Of a stretch of 64,000 nucleotides of DNA, positions 11,203-23,911 are shown in pieces (within the stretch, counting starts at the first letter, position 1; each line of letters begins with the position of its first letter). Made by a program: the position numbers and the translations under genes. The notes under the pieces are model-generated. The model made no database searches, was not told the DNA's origin, and saw only the letters and a program-made list of their open reading frames with translations. The stretch lies in the NCBI RefSeq assembly GCF_026210795.1, contig NC_089457.1, forward strand, positions 2,294,001 to 2,358,000. Reading direction: 5' to 3'. This DNA comes from Rhizophagus irregularis. Taxonomy: Eukaryota; Glomeromycota; Glomeromycetes; Glomerales; Glomeraceae.

Positions 11203-13296
11203 AACTTTTTTATTTTATTTTATGTATTTTTTAAATTGTTACATTTTTTAATAAATATTATTAAATATTATTATATATCAAATACAAGATAAAAAAATGG
11301 TGAGAAAAATAATTGTCATGTGAGTAGAGTCTTACAGTACGAAGACGTAATATACGGAACTGCTGTGGATTGGTAATATTTGTTATCTATTATCAAGAAA
11401 AACATAATATTGTATGGTATCTCAGGACTAACTAATTAGAAATGTTAACCAATAAAATTGAATTTACATTAATATTGGAATTGAAAGTTTTGCCCGAGTT
11501 TATCTATACATGATTTATAATTTATATGATTTTAGTTTTATTTAGGCGTGTGACGCAAGTTAAAAATTCTTCTTGAGCGCTAATAAAGAATAAGTTATAA
11601 TGATTACGTATTACCATCTTTTGGCTCTTTATTCATTCATATAAAATTATCAAGTATAGACTTGCCAAAAGTCCGATTATAACTAATCATAATCGGGTTT
11701 TTTGATTTTGGCGTTTACTATTGGAAAACATATTCTGTACGACATGCTTTATTCACATTTACGCGAAAATAATGTATATCTGATAAAATAAATCATATTT
11801 AATAATATAATTCATCTATATGAAGATACTTATAACGAGTTATGATTTTATTAACAAAATCGTTTTTTATAATAAAACACGCTATTTTTAAATTTTTACT
11901 CAAGTCTCAACCATCGACTTATTCTTTTTTTTCTTTTTCTTTTTAAGTTGAATCTGAAAATTTCAAATCCTCGAGTTTGAAGAATTTCAAATTCTCGGCC
12001 CTACTTGGGCTTAAAAAAACATAAGACTATGATTGGAAATCTAGCCGCCGATTATTTGTCACAGTTCCAGCAAAAGTCACGTGATAGTAATTTTTTGTAT
12101 ATATATATATTCCTGTATTCAGTACGTTATCTTGTCCTATATATATTCCCTATAAAAAATTTTATTTCGTGTTTTTTTTTATTCCATGTTATTTCCGTAA
12201 ATGTATCATATTCACGGAGTTTTAACAGAAATTACAGAAAATTTTTTACAGGGGTACAGTTGATTTTTTTTATATGATGTCCAATTGTCGATCTGCATCA
12301 AGGTAACAGCTTTCAAATATTCATTTAAAACTATTTAAACCATTTAAACCAATATATTCTAATGATAATTGCGAATTATCAAATAAAAATATCAATCATA
12401 TGGACGTAGTATATTAAAATTGATGGTTGATCATGTGATCAATCAACGTGCGAGCGACATTTCAACATTTTGTTATACGTAATATGTTAGTTAAAGGATT
12501 AATGCATAAATGTAACTTCGAATCAGAAGAGCGAAGAGCGTAATAATTTACCATTTTATATATATATAACAAGTATGCAAGATGTAATATAGGACTTAAT
12601 TCAATATAAGATGAATACAAGAAGCTTATCGTAAATTCATAACTGCGCAAAGAACTAGTGAATATTTATAATTTCTCTAACCAAATTAGCATTAGTTATA
12701 ATATTAAGCGTTGACATTTTCGGCTTCACTTTAAGGCGAACATTTTTTGAAAAACAATTTTTATTCGAATCCGAATTGTGCGGTATTTTGTCATTTGGAG
12801 AAATGACACGTAATTTATGTTATTTTTACTACGATTGTAAGTATCATTATATGGAAAGTGTTACTCGGAATATATAACATGCATTATATTATTCATATAT
12901 AATATATTATGAGAGATAAAATCATTTATGTTTTACCGTTGTGGCTTGAGTGGCTGGAACTTTTTTTTATCAGTTTAATGACGCGATTAATAAATTTTTT
13001 AAAGTTCGTTAATTATTTATTTATTTGCTGTACAATTAATTTAAATTTACATGGAAAATTATTTTTCCTCTTATCCCAAATAAACTTTTCTTTCGCAGTT
13101 TTTTTTTTATATATTAATTAATAATTATATTGATTATAAATCAAATCTGAGCTACGGTCCATGATGATGAATTTTCCGTGTGTCACTTATTACACTTATT
13201 ATCTTTCTCACAAAGCAAATGTTAGATATTTTTCATTTCAAATTTATTTTTTTTTTTTGTTATATAATATTTTTCCGAATAGCAGATTGACCTGAC
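11203..13296. other. Intergenic spacer
   Basis: Nothing coding is supported. There is a stem near 11671–11700 (CCGATTATAACTAATCATAATCGG). Short open frames at 12005–12277, 12462–12650 and 12909–13121 are AT-driven and have no recognisable content. Confidence 0.4.
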
Positions 13297-13298
13297 TA

Positions 13299-13702
13299 CA
13301 GTCTAACCTCGATATACCGATAATTGACATATACCGATGAATTTCCTTTGTCCCGTTTCGCAACTAATAAAAAACCTCATTATACCGATATTATACAGTA
13401 TATAATTTCACGATATAACATATATCGATACAATTCCTTTGTCTCTTTATAGTAATGTATAACAACATATACCGATATTTTTGTTACACTGATACTTAAT
13501 TTTGCCCAGCACCGTAAATTTGGCTGAGTTAACGATCATAGGAGTTTTGAAATTATTATTGGTTGGCCAAAAAGTTAACCATAATGCTGGCAAAACTAGA
13601 TTTTGGGCCGCATTATAATTTGCTATCGAATTACATGTACCGATATTTTGATATACCGATATTTTTTCTAAAAAAGCGTATCGGTATATAGAGGTTTGAC
13701 TG
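13299..13702. mobile_element. Tc1/mariner–pogo type MITE with TA target duplication
   Basis: The terminal inverted repeats are CAGTCTAACCTCGATATACC on the left and, read inward from the right, CAGTCAAACCTCTATATACC. TA stands at both edges (13297–13298 and 13703–13704). Internal copies of the ATATACCGAT word occur in both orientations. At 404 bp and with no transposase it is non-autonomous. CAGT ends and a TA duplication are the hallmark of the IS630–Tc1–mariner/pogo group. Confidence 0.8.
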
Positions 13703-14009
13703 TACTGTATACCGCTACTATTCTGTCTCGTCGAAAAATTACCAATGGAACAAATTAACAACGATCAAATTATTACTGCGACTGAAGTCTATTCTTGTTC
13801 AAGTTCTATGTCAACGGCCATAAATGAAAAAACATTAGTATTTATTGTTTTTTTTTTAAAAAAAAAATAATAATTAATCAAATTAAATTAAATAAAAATC
13901 GATAATCCTTTCTTTCCTTTTTTTTTGACAAATTTCGAGGGAAGTGATGATATTATTAATGATATCTCAATTCAATTAGAAAGATCAGAATTAACACAGT
14001 ACTGAAAAG

Positions 14010-15060
14010 GATCAACATCCGCGAAGAATTCTGTTTACGTAGAATGGCATGGAATAAATTATTCTATATCTGAAGAACATAATGTATCTTAGTGGAATAA
14101 AATTAGAAATTTTGATTCTAAATTAGTATCAGGTAAACATGTACGAAAATAATAGAAAATATTCATGGTTGTGCTAATCCAGGTAAATACTAATTTATGA
14201 ATTTTGTACATGTAAATTTAAAAGGTGAGGTTCTCGCGATTATGTTACCTGGTTGTAGTAAAACCACTTTGTTAGATCTTCTTGCGATCGTGTTGGAAGT
14301 AAAGGAGTTCAATGAACTACAACTCTAAATGGTCATAAAATAACAAAAAATTCAAAGGGATTTGTTGCTTATTGTATTCAAAATGATATCTTTTTCTCTC
14401 AATTAACCGTAAAGGAATCCCTCAGTTACACTGTAAGTAACGTCGACAGACTTTTTCTGTGCAAACTGAAATGCTGCGCCATTTTCTCTCTACTTTTTAT
14501 GTCCAGTACTTTTTTTTTATATATTTTTTACAAATTTAATAGGCTCGATTACGTCTTCCACGTGAATTGTCACGACGTGATAAATTAAAACAAGTTGAAA
14601 TTAGAGTAAGAAAAATATAAAAAAAAATGAAGCAAATATTTCGAATATTTCAAGTTTATCTTTTGATTACTCACCCAAACCGGATATTGGTTTGTTTAGT
14701 AAAATGAATTATTTGTTAACAGTTCAGATGCAATATTGGCTCGCTTTCGTTCTCCTCCCGATTTGGCACATTTTGTCAAATTTAATGATGCCATAATATT
14801 TTCATTATCAGATTCTTTATTCAAAAATTCTTAAAGAATTCGCTGTTAAGCAAAGAAAACTATTATTATGGTTATCCACCAATCTTCATCTCAAGTATTT
14901 GAATCTTTCGATAAAATAATTTAATGACCGATGGACATATGGTCTATTTTGGTGAAAAAAGAGCTGGCGCTATCACTTTAAAAATATTAATCCAAATATT
15001 ACACATCTTACTTTCTTTAAAAATTTCTCAAGATTTATTGGAAGTTTTTAAAAAATTTAT
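14010..15060 (+). pseudogene. ABCG-type (white family) ABC transporter, decayed nucleotide-binding domain
   Basis: Fragments follow the order of an ABCG half-transporter. There is a VEWHGINYSI lead-in at about 14040 and then GEVLAIMLPGCSKTTLLDLL at about 14225–14290, where Walker A has lost its GxxGxGK spacing. The Q-loop-like QNDIFFSQLTVKESLSY follows at about 14375–14430, then LRLPRELSRRDKLKQVE at about 14545–14600. The post-switch part gives HQPSSQVFESFDKI and MTDGHMVYFGEKR at about 14880–14955. Stops and frameshifts separate the pieces, and no membrane domain remains. The signature (C-loop) and Walker B are missing. A dead gene. Confidence 0.75.
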
Positions 15061-15942
15061 CTTTAAAATATTTATTTTTAAATACTTCAAAATAACATAT
15101 TGTTAAATCAACTCATAATTATAATGGATCAAGTTATTAATAATTTTATAAGATTATATTTCAAAAAATATTTTTTCAATAGGAATCGTAATAGTTGTGA
15201 AAATTTTCAAAAGTGGTTGGATAATGAATTAAAATATGTCCATTAATAATTGTAATGATAATAATAGTAGTGGTGATATATTAAAAGAATTAAAAGTTAG
15301 TGAACTTAAACCTCATAATAATAACAATTCTTATTTATTGATATTGATAGGGAGATCAAAATCCGAAATCACACAGTTGATAGACTTTGAGACGTACGTT
15401 TTATTTTAATATACAACACGTGATTACACGGCTTTATTGAATTTTATTCTCTTTTATAATTAGCTTTGATTTAATTAATATTTATCGTTTAATAATGTGG
15501 TAACCGATTAGGTAAGCATGGTATGATGGCGCTAAGTATACTGTATATACATACACATTGTAATAAATTTTGCTTTATCGCTTAACAATTTTTTAATGTA
15601 GTAATTTCTTAGAATAACGTAAAGCTTGATTTAGAAACATGGTTTCCAACTTTACCGTGCATAGTATATTTTATATGATTTATACGAGTGATTGATTTAT
15701 CAAGAACTTTTAGAACTTTTAAAACCAACGAATTGATCTAATAAAATCATTTCATAAAACTATACATTTACGCGTAAAAACAGCATAAAAATTGTTACGC
15801 AACATATGCAACATACGCAACAATTTTTGATTGATTAAAGGAGTATTTGCGGGAGAAATTTTTGCCGAAACCGTGTACCATCTCATCATCCTTTAATTCT
15901 ATTCGTTCCTTCAGAAACCTTTCATTACCAATTTGGGATTCT

Positions 15943-16062
15943 TATTTCACTTTTTTATTTTAAAAAAAGTAACGCCATTATTTCACTTTTTTATTTTAAA
16001 AAAAGTATCGCCAATATTTCACTTTTTTTTTATTTATTTTAAAATTAGTAATGCCAATTTTT
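15943..16062. repeat. Three tandem copies of a 36-bp AT-rich unit
   Basis: Each unit begins TATTTCACTTTTTTATTTTA and ends AGTAACGCCA or a variant. The first two copies are nearly identical (15943–15978 and 15979–16014) and the third is longer and diverged. No coding meaning. Confidence 0.8.
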
Positions 16063-16487
16063 TCACTTTTACTCCATAATGATGATTAATTTTCTATACT
16101 TTATATTATATTTATTATCATTTTTAAAGTGTATAAATAAAACAGTGTCACTAGGTATAGGACTATGTTGCATGGTGGTTTTAATGTACATTACTATAAT
16201 GTTTTCCGGTTAACATCCATTATTGCTTGTGTAGACGCCAAAGCAACTTAAGAAACAACAACGTCTTCACGTACTAGTGCACCATATATCTGGAAGCAGG
16301 ACCTTAGAAGCGCGTTAAGGATTGATTCATTCATAAGGTGAGTAAGGCATACTGTTAAACCATAAGAAGTTCCTACTGGATCCATTGCTAATAATCAAAG
16401 TGGATTTGATGGTGATGTAAAAATCCAGATAATAATAATTGGATTGGAATACGAGCTTGTCCTAATGTAATTTTTACTCAATTTTGT

Positions 16488-16890
16488 ATGAAAAAGGATC
16501 TGAATTCTGCCACCACTGTCACCTCCACCATCAACTCCAGTACCAGCTCCATCATTGTCACTAAATTTACAGTTTATGTGCTGGAGTGCATAAATAATAA
16601 ATATTATGTGGAAAGAACTACTAGAGATGTCAATGTCAGATACTCAGATTTGAAGAACACCAAAATGGATTTGGTGCAGAATGGACACATAAGTATCAGC
16701 CATTAAGAATTATTGAATCTGAACAAATTGATGACATTTACCTTAAATTGAATAAAACCCTTGATTATATGAAGAAATATGGTATTGATAATGTAAGAGG
16801 GAGTGCTTTTTCTAAAGTGAATTTATTAACAGAAAAACAGGTTATTTATCAATTACTTTCTTACATTTTAAAGTTTCTTTCTCCATTTCT
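16488..16890 (+). pseudogene. GIY-YIG nuclease domain relic
   Basis: The frame beginning at 16488 gives a Ser/Thr linker, then FTVYVLECINNKYYVERTTR, which matches the start of a GIY-YIG catalytic domain. The usual YVG is changed to YVE and the GIY tyrosine region to VYV. The frame closes at 16706, but a one-base shift near 16662 restores a sensible continuation: GFGAEWTHKYQPLRIIES, then LNKTLDYMKKYGIDNVRG, then LLTEKQVIYQLLSYILK. The WT–Y.P…E…KT..YM.KYG..NVRG.S order is the one found in eukaryotic and viral GIY-YIG proteins. With the frameshift and the lost glycine it is very probably inactive. Confidence 0.7.
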
Positions 16891-19267
16891 TTTAAAATGA
16901 GTAAAAGAATGTGTTTTTGGGTTCTTTAATCTTTACTTTAATTTAGAAACATTCCAATGTCTTCTCTTTTAAACACTGCAGCTTTTTGGACTTTATAGAA
17001 TGAAAATAAAGGCTTTGATTTAACTTTAGAAATCTCTTTTTTTTTGAACATTGCAGTCTTGCAGACCTTTTAACCTTTGAGATTTTTTAATGAATACTGA
17101 ACAATATTTCAAATAAATTACAAAATATTTAATTGTATGATATATTATTGATCTTACATAAGTTTTAACATCACTTAAATTTTACATAATAAAAATATAA
17201 TATACTATTGTAATACACATTCTGATACTTTTTTTTTTTTTGTTAGTAAGGCACATTTCTTTATTATATAAATACAAAAAATAAATATGAAATACATAGC
17301 AGTATAAAAATACACTACCATATCAAGTATAGTTATATTGTATCAAAGTATAACATTAAATAACATTTGATTGAAAGAATTTCAAGAGTGAAAAAACTAA
17401 AATTCCTTCTTTAGCTATAAGCACAATGAATAGAATTTGTATACTTTTCTTGTATTAGATCAAAGTTCATAACCATAACTTGTACCAGATGGACCAGCCA
17501 TTATCATACTCCATAAAAAAAAGCTTTCAGAAAGGGATGGAAGGGAGCTTTAACATCTAGTATTCTAGTTGATTAGTGTATGATTTAGATAACCAATTTT
17601 GGTTCTATAAAATCTATGCAACTTCAACAGTAAATACTGGGGAGAAAGGTGTACCTTCAGTCAACCCATTATATTTTTCTCTAGTTAAAAATCCAATGAC
17701 CAATGTCTAGTAGTGCACCAATTTTTCTTTTACTACCAACATTAAAGTCATATTCACCTTGCAAAGTTGTTATAATAATCCTGTTCTGTAGAAATTTTGC
17801 ATAATGAGTGTTACAAAAGTCCCTACTGTTATTGTAATAAAGTGTCAAAAATAGGAGTGGTTTCCTTGCTTTCACATATTTTCTATCTTTATCATAAAAA
17901 TTGTTGGTGGACCTGGCCATCTAGGGGGATCATGCCAATATAGAAAGGTATATAGACTAACCCTCTTCTAGGAAGGCCAGTTCTCCTCTCTCTCTTTAAC
18001 TTTTTTTACCTGTAAATCTGTTTTTAAACTATTAACATATACACACACAACACTACCCCTTTACCAATATATTCCATTCATCATCTTTTGTAGTTACATC
18101 TCTATCTCTCTCCAGAATCATTCCAATCATAAATCATAAGTACACCATTTCCATAACCTTTTATAAGCATAATCAATATTCAGAGTAATGTACAATCCAA
18201 AATTCATGTTAAATGTATATGAGAGAAACTATATGCAATTTCATGAATAATATCCCTATAGAGAGAGAGTTGAATAAGAAGCACATGCTTACTTTAGATA
18301 AATTCAGGATTACATGATTTCTATTGATATTTTCTGTAATATTATCATCAAGTATAATTACAAGAATTATGTTTATATAATTATCCAGATATTAATAAAT
18401 ATGTACATATTTTGTGTAGAAGTGCTAGTTGACATTTTGTAATTTAGAATTTTAGAAACTTAAATTTAAGATAAAATGGAATCAATACTTTTTATACTTA
18501 AATATTAAGCGTCCCACAATTGATTTTATTACATGAAAAATCTAAAAAATAAAAAATAAAAAAAAAATAAAGGGAAATGGGGTCTTTTATTTATTTATTT
18601 TTTTTTGTTATACAAACTTTTATATGGATTATAATGGAAATAGAGATATGATGTAATAATTCTGTAAAAGTACAAAAATATACAAAAAATATAATGACTC
18701 ATGAATTATTTGTGTATTTTTTTCAAAACTTAATACACGTTAAAATACGAACAACAATCAAGTATATTAAATAAATCTATTTTTACTTTTATTTTTATTT
18801 TACAGAGTAAATATAGTTTTAATATAGACTACAAGAGACTATAAACATGGAAAGTATTATAAACAGAAAACTGTAAACCACTGAAAAGACAACTTCTGGA
18901 AAGAAAAAAAAAAGATAAACCTCAACGGAATAAACAAAATTAAAAATTTCCGTATTTTCTTTCGGTCAAGACCACTGTATAAGGTACAGAATGATTTACA
19001 CTATTTTAAATTGTTCGCCTTTCAAATAGTCTTAAAAAATTAACAAGTCACTGGGCATCACGTGATACGTGACAGTTTACTTTGTAACACAGGTATTAAA
19101 CATAAAAGTGCATTTTTTCACGGGAAAATGCAGGGGATGTGTATTACAGTATTATAAGTTATGTACAACCATATGACTTCTAAAATTGGGCTTTTATGCT
19201 TATCCAGTTATTCTGATACCCTGTAACTCCGTAAAAAACTTTCTTTCCCTTCCTAAAATTTTTTAAG
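16891..19267. other. Intergenic spacer
   Basis: AT-rich. A minus-strand open stretch at 17681–17920 is unrecognised. From 19163 to 19178 lies the GTACAACCATATGACT box that recurs upstream of the other family members. The leader at about 19229–19267 has CTCCGTAAAAAACTTTCTTT, also shared with the paralogues. Confidence 0.45.
19163..19267 (+). promoter_or_regulatory. Upstream block shared by the F-box A–D family
   Basis: GTACAACCATATGACT at 19163–19178 has counterparts upstream of the three minus-strand paralogues, at 45817–45832 (identical core), 53357–53371 (GTGCAACCATGTGAT) and 36185–36198 (GTACGACCATATTG). It lies 68–90 bp before each ATG. A second shared block, CTCCGTAAAACTTTCTTT, follows next to the start. 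Copies C and D have TATATAAG between the two blocks; A does not. This is probably the core promoter copied together with the gene. Confidence 0.55.
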
Positions 19268-20866
19268 ATGACTTTGCCTTATTTACCAGATGATTGTATT
19301 TATTATATTTTACAATACCTTCAAAATGATCGGTCAACATTATTTAATTGTTTATTAGTTAATAGATTTTGGTGTAAATCAACTATTCCTTTACTTTATG
19401 CAAATCCTTTCGTAAATATAACTGATAAAAATTACACAATAGTCTTGACCTTAATTTTTTGTTTTAATAGAGTAGAAATGTTACAAATAAAGAATCAACT
19501 AGGATTAGGACAGATTAATAATATTAATTTTGATGAGGAGCATAAACCATTATTTGAATATCCAAAATATTTGGAAAATTATAATTATTTTACAATAAAT
19601 TCCGTAATTCGTAGATTTTTTGTAAAATTATGTTCAAATTCAGGTTCATCAATTTCTCGAAATAAAATATATTGTACTATTCCAATATTTCATTATTCAA
19701 TTTTACGTCAAAGTAGAAATATTAAACAATTAGATACTTTTATGTATTTATTTTATAGTAAAAGTTTTAAAAACTTTAATATTCAAAATTTCACAACAAA
19801 TTTAACAAAATTGAATTCATTATCATTAAATTTTTATTTACATTACACTTTTAATAAGGAAGTTGAACAAGAATTTTTAAGTAATATATCAAATATTTGT
19901 TCAAATTTGAGAAAATTAATAATTAGTCTACCTCAAACTCAAAGATCATTACTTCAACAACATATTACTTTCGATAATTTACATTATAATATTACTTTGG
20001 AAAAACTCTGTACTATTATTCAAAAACAAAACAAACTTAAAATATTTAAGATAACGAATTGTCATTCATTATTAAAAAATATTCTTTTATCATTGGATTT
20101 TCAAAAGCATTCATTGGCTCATTCTGAATTTACAAAATGTGACTTTAATAATATTAATTTAAAAAGATTTAATAATTTATATAATTTAGAATATTTAACA
20201 TTTAAGAATTGTAAAGGTACTATATTATTGGATCAACGTGAAGTTTTAAATTTTACTTCATTTAAGCTCAAGGAATTATCATTTATACGCAATAATTGGA
20301 GCGTTGACGTCACATCATTAATGATCAAATATTTAGGTGCATCATTACAAAGATTATTAATTGAAAATCCAACAATACCTATTATTGAAAATATTTTAAC
20401 ATATTGTTCAAAACTTAATTTTTTAAAAATAAGAATTGATACCCGTTTTAATTTATTGGTGTTACCTTATTTTAAAAATTTAAAGATAGGAATATTAAAT
20501 ATTAATATTTCTTATTATAATTATATTAATATTAATGAATTTTTTATAAATTTAGCAAATAATATACCCATTAATATTAGTAAAATTTCTATTTTTTGTC
20601 GTAAATCCAATAAATTTAAGGAATTTTTAGAAAATTGTCATGATAATTTTGAAATAATTAATTTATATCAAACCATTGAATTAGAATTTCTTAAAATTGT
20701 TTTAAATTATATTGAAAGGAATAACAATAGTTTAAAGGTTTTTGGTATGACGAGATTGGATAAAGAATTGAATGATGAGGAAATAAAATTATTTAATCAA
20801 ATTAAAGCTAAAGGAGTTAAAATAGTGGATTTTTATAGCCTTTATAATTTTTATAGTTATGTATAA
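19268..20866 (+). CDS. F-box protein, family copy A (532 aa)
   Basis: Expected SCF ubiquitin-ligase substrate receptor. The F-box is at the very N-terminus: MTLPYLPDDCIYYILQYL, then NDRSTLFNCLLVNRFWC and the closing STIPLLYANPF (residues 1–48). The remainder is a Leu/Asn-rich irregular solenoid with LRR-like words such as LYNLEYLTFKNCKG and FKLKELSF. Intact single exon. Three paralogues lie on the other strand (34527–36116, 44160–45749, 51690–53267). From about residue 220 to 511 (KELNDEE) A is almost identical to copy D, while in its front part it resembles copy C. A poly(A)-signal-like AATAAA follows the stop at about 20925. Confidence 0.85.
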   Translation: MTLPYLPDDCIYYILQYLQNDRSTLFNCLLVNRFWCKSTIPLLYANPFVNITDKNYTIVLTLIFCFNRVEMLQIKNQLGLGQINNINFDEEHKPLFEYPKYLENYNYFTINSVIRRFFVKLCSNSGSSISRNKIYCTIPIFHYSILRQSRNIKQLDTFMYLFYSKSFKNFNIQNFTTNLTKLNSLSLNFYLHYTFNKEVEQEFLSNISNICSNLRKLIISLPQTQRSLLQQHITFDNLHYNITLEKLCTIIQKQNKLKIFKITNCHSLLKNILLSLDFQKHSLAHSEFTKCDFNNINLKRFNNLYNLEYLTFKNCKGTILLDQREVLNFTSFKLKELSFIRNNWSVDVTSLMIKYLGASLQRLLIENPTIPIIENILTYCSKLNFLKIRIDTRFNLLVLPYFKNLKIGILNINISYYNYININEFFINLANNIPINISKISIFCRKSNKFKEFLENCHDNFEIINLYQTIELEFLKIVLNYIERNNNSLKVFGMTRLDKELNDEEIKLFNQIKAKGVKIVDFYSLYNFYSYV

Positions 20867-22134
20867 TTAAGGTTTTTAGGATTCATTTGATTTATGTACT
20901 ATTTTTTTTTACTTTACTCATTAAATAAAGCTATCATTTATTATTTATTACTTTTCTTAGGCACATAAAATTGATATCTTATATTTCTTATGAAATATTA
21001 AAACAGACATCCGTCATCTCCGATCTATGATTTCGATAAAATTAGGTCATATGACTCGTAATATTGACGATGTAAAAAATATTTTTTTTTATACCCTAAA
21101 CAAAAATATGATATTACTTCTTTTATCTCACTTTTTCAATACGTCTACTTACTGATAATACATTGTGCTGTACACATTCTTCACTCTTTCATACAACATC
21201 CATTATTTGCTGAGCTATATTGAGAGAAAAATTATCGATCATAGTAGCGTCTAGAAACAGGTGAGTTAAAAATAAGAAAAGCCTTCTTTTCTTTGTGGTA
21301 CAACTTTGAATTTTTGATCTTTTTAATTAACACTGATTTTGTGGTGTATTTCATTTGAAGAATGTTGACATGACAATTTAGAAAAATTCAACTGCGACTA
21401 ACCGCATATTAAAAATCTCTGATTTGAAATGCAGAATTATTGTACTCAACCATAATACAAAGATTTGTGGCAAGTATTTCCGTTGTATGGTTTCTATTGG
21501 GTGTTAGGATCGTAGTACGTACCATATGCTACCAGCTAGTGCATATATATATATCACAAGCAATGGCTCCATATAGGTGGTCCCACAAAGTGGACTCATT
21601 GGGGGCAGGGCAGGGCGGGCCTGGAAGTGTCGCATATTTCTATGTCATACTCGATTATGATATATGGTAACATCATATTTAAAATCCGCTTCTATTTATA
21701 AATATTTACTCTCTCCATATCTGGAAGCAACTCTGATCTTGAAGTTTCTTAATCTAGTAAATAGCTGAATAGCTTTATGATATATATTCCATTTAAAAAA
21801 TACATGATAATTTTATAATATACACGAAGAATCCAGCCAATTGTGTATTAAGGAGAGAATTAAGAACCATTATTTAAAATTTATTTACAAATTTGAAAAC
21901 AATAAATTAATAAATTACCAACTCTATCTGATTTATTAAAAAAAAAATTATTAAAATGACACTTTTTCCCAAAAATACATAAAAGACATTAGGTATTTGT
22001 ATCAGATATTTAATGTTATTTTTTTTTATTAATTATAAGAGTTAATTGATTTTACAAATCTTTAGCGTATATATACTCAAATTTTATAGGTTAATAAATA
22101 CTTTAAATTAAAGCGTTAAAAAATATCTAGATTT
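20867..22134. other. Intergenic spacer between F-box A and P450
   Basis: No gene supported. A locally GC-rich patch at about 21570–21640 (GGGGGCAGGGCAGGGCGGG) stands out against the AT background; I see no function for it. Confidence 0.4.
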
Positions 22135-23857
22135 TTAAGAATTTCTTGGTTTAACCTTAATGATTAATTCTTTACTAATCGTTATAACATCAGATCTATA
22201 TTTAAGAGGTGCGTTCATATCCGCCATTTCAATATTATACTTTCTATAAATTAAGGTCAATAAGCACTTTAATTCTATCATTGCCAATTTTCTTCCCGGA
22301 CAGATCCTAATTCCACCTCCCCACATAAAGAAAGAATTCTTAACGTGTTGTTTTTCAAGTAAATATTTATCACTTTCTTCAATATTATAAAATCTATCAG
22401 GGTCAAATTTTTCAGGATCAGTCCAATAATTCTTACTCATCATCATTGCGGAAAGAAACATTTGAAATGTAGTTCCTTTCGGCCAATTGTATCCTCCAAA
22501 ATTATCATTTTCAACATTTACACGGCCTACTGTAAAAAACACAGGAATATGACGATATACTTCTTTTATAACTGAATCACAATATCGTAATTCATCAAGA
22601 CCTTTAGATGTTACAGGATTTGTTAAATTTTTACCAAAAACTGTTTCCAATTCTTGTTGCAATTTTTGCTTCACTTCGGGATAATGTCCAAGATAATATA
22701 CGATAAAGCAAAACAAATTCGCTGTCTAAAAAAAAAAAAATTATTAATTTTTGAAAATATATTTAAATATATTGCAAAAATAAAAATAATTTTATACTTA
22801 CAGTATCAGTTCCTCCAAGCATGGTATCGAATATATTAGCAAAAATTTCTCTGTCTTCCATTGGTCTTAAAACATCATCTTCGTGCCTTATGACATTAAG
22901 ATGACGTGAAGTATTTATAATCATATGGGACGTCAACATATCATGACGAAGTGGTTGATCTAATGGTGTATTATCAATTTCAATTCTTCTTTTTTTAATA
23001 ATATTAAATATTTTGTCATATAAATAATCTCTATTCTTTAATAACCTTTTCACATTTCCACTAATAAATGGAACATAACGACGAATAAATTTATTAAAAA
23101 CAAAAAAAACCACCATTCCTTCTACAAAAATTTCTATTGATCGAATAAAACTTTCAGATTCTTCAATTTTCTTTTTTTCTTTTTCATTTATATTACGATT
23201 ATCATTTTTAATAAGAGTATTATAATAAGAAAGAACGGAATCATTTTTTATTCCAGTCGCAATTCTAAGAATAATATCATTAGTAAATCTTCGCATCCAT
23301 TTTGTAAGATTTAGTTCATAATCTTCTCCAAGATTATTCCAATAAGATTCCATTTGTTCCCATAATTCAATCGTCCATTCAATAGCTTGATTATTAAAAT
23401 TTGAAGTCGACATAGATTGAGTAAAAAGTTGTCGATTATATTTCCATGATTCATATACTTCATTACTAATTATTCCTAAACCACTTGTCCTAAAATATTC
23501 TTTTAAATCTTCTGTAACAATAATTCTTAAAGGATATTTAGTTTTCTTTGAAGGTACAATCATATTTTCAATTAAATCCGGCCTACATAATACGATAAAA
23601 CGTTGACTACCTAATGCTATTTCGAACATATCACCATATTTTTTATGTAATAACATAAACCAATCATTAAATTCATGTCTAAATTTTTGATGAATATTAC
23701 CAAGTATCGGAATTGGAAATGGACCAGGTAAAGGATTTGGACGAGTGAAATATTTATAATAGAATTGAGTTACATATAAGATTATAAAAATTATCAAAAG
23801 AGACAATATATCTGAAGTTTTAAACGAAGAGAAAATTTCGGTTATCATTTTTATCAT
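22135..23857 (-). CDS. Cytochrome P450 monooxygenase (two exons, 548 aa)
   Basis: Haem-thiolate monooxygenase, anchored in the ER by an N-terminal helix (about residues 10–32, LSLLIIFIILYV). Exon 1 is 22802–23857 and exon 2 is 22135–22725, joined in phase 0 across a GT–AG intron. The hallmarks are present in order. The proline hinge is NPLPGPFPIPILGN. The I-helix oxygen-binding motif GGTDT/T is split exactly by the intron. The K-helix ExxR is EVYR at about 407–410, followed by FDPDRF at about 459–464. The haem loop WGGGIRICPG has its Cys ligand at about 494; Trp replaces the usual first Phe. I start at the Met at 23857, which follows an A-run, because an in-frame Met at 23911 would add only a low-complexity Phe/Ser stretch. 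The substrate is not predictable. Intact. Confidence 0.88.
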
Positions 23858-23867
23858 TTTTTTTTTT

Positions 23868-23899
<32 letters not shown>

Positions 23900-23911
23900 G
23901 GATATATACAC

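Noticed and set aside
13447-13761. Minus-strand 104-residue frame
   Set aside because: Lies across a TA-flanked MITE and runs into its inverted end; no protein-like conservation.
17681-17920. Minus-strand 79-residue frame
   Set aside because: Protein-like composition is weak and no family is recognised; no exon partners found.
21440-21670. 76-residue frame with a GC-rich centre
   Set aside because: No recognisable motif, no start context or neighbours; likely chance.
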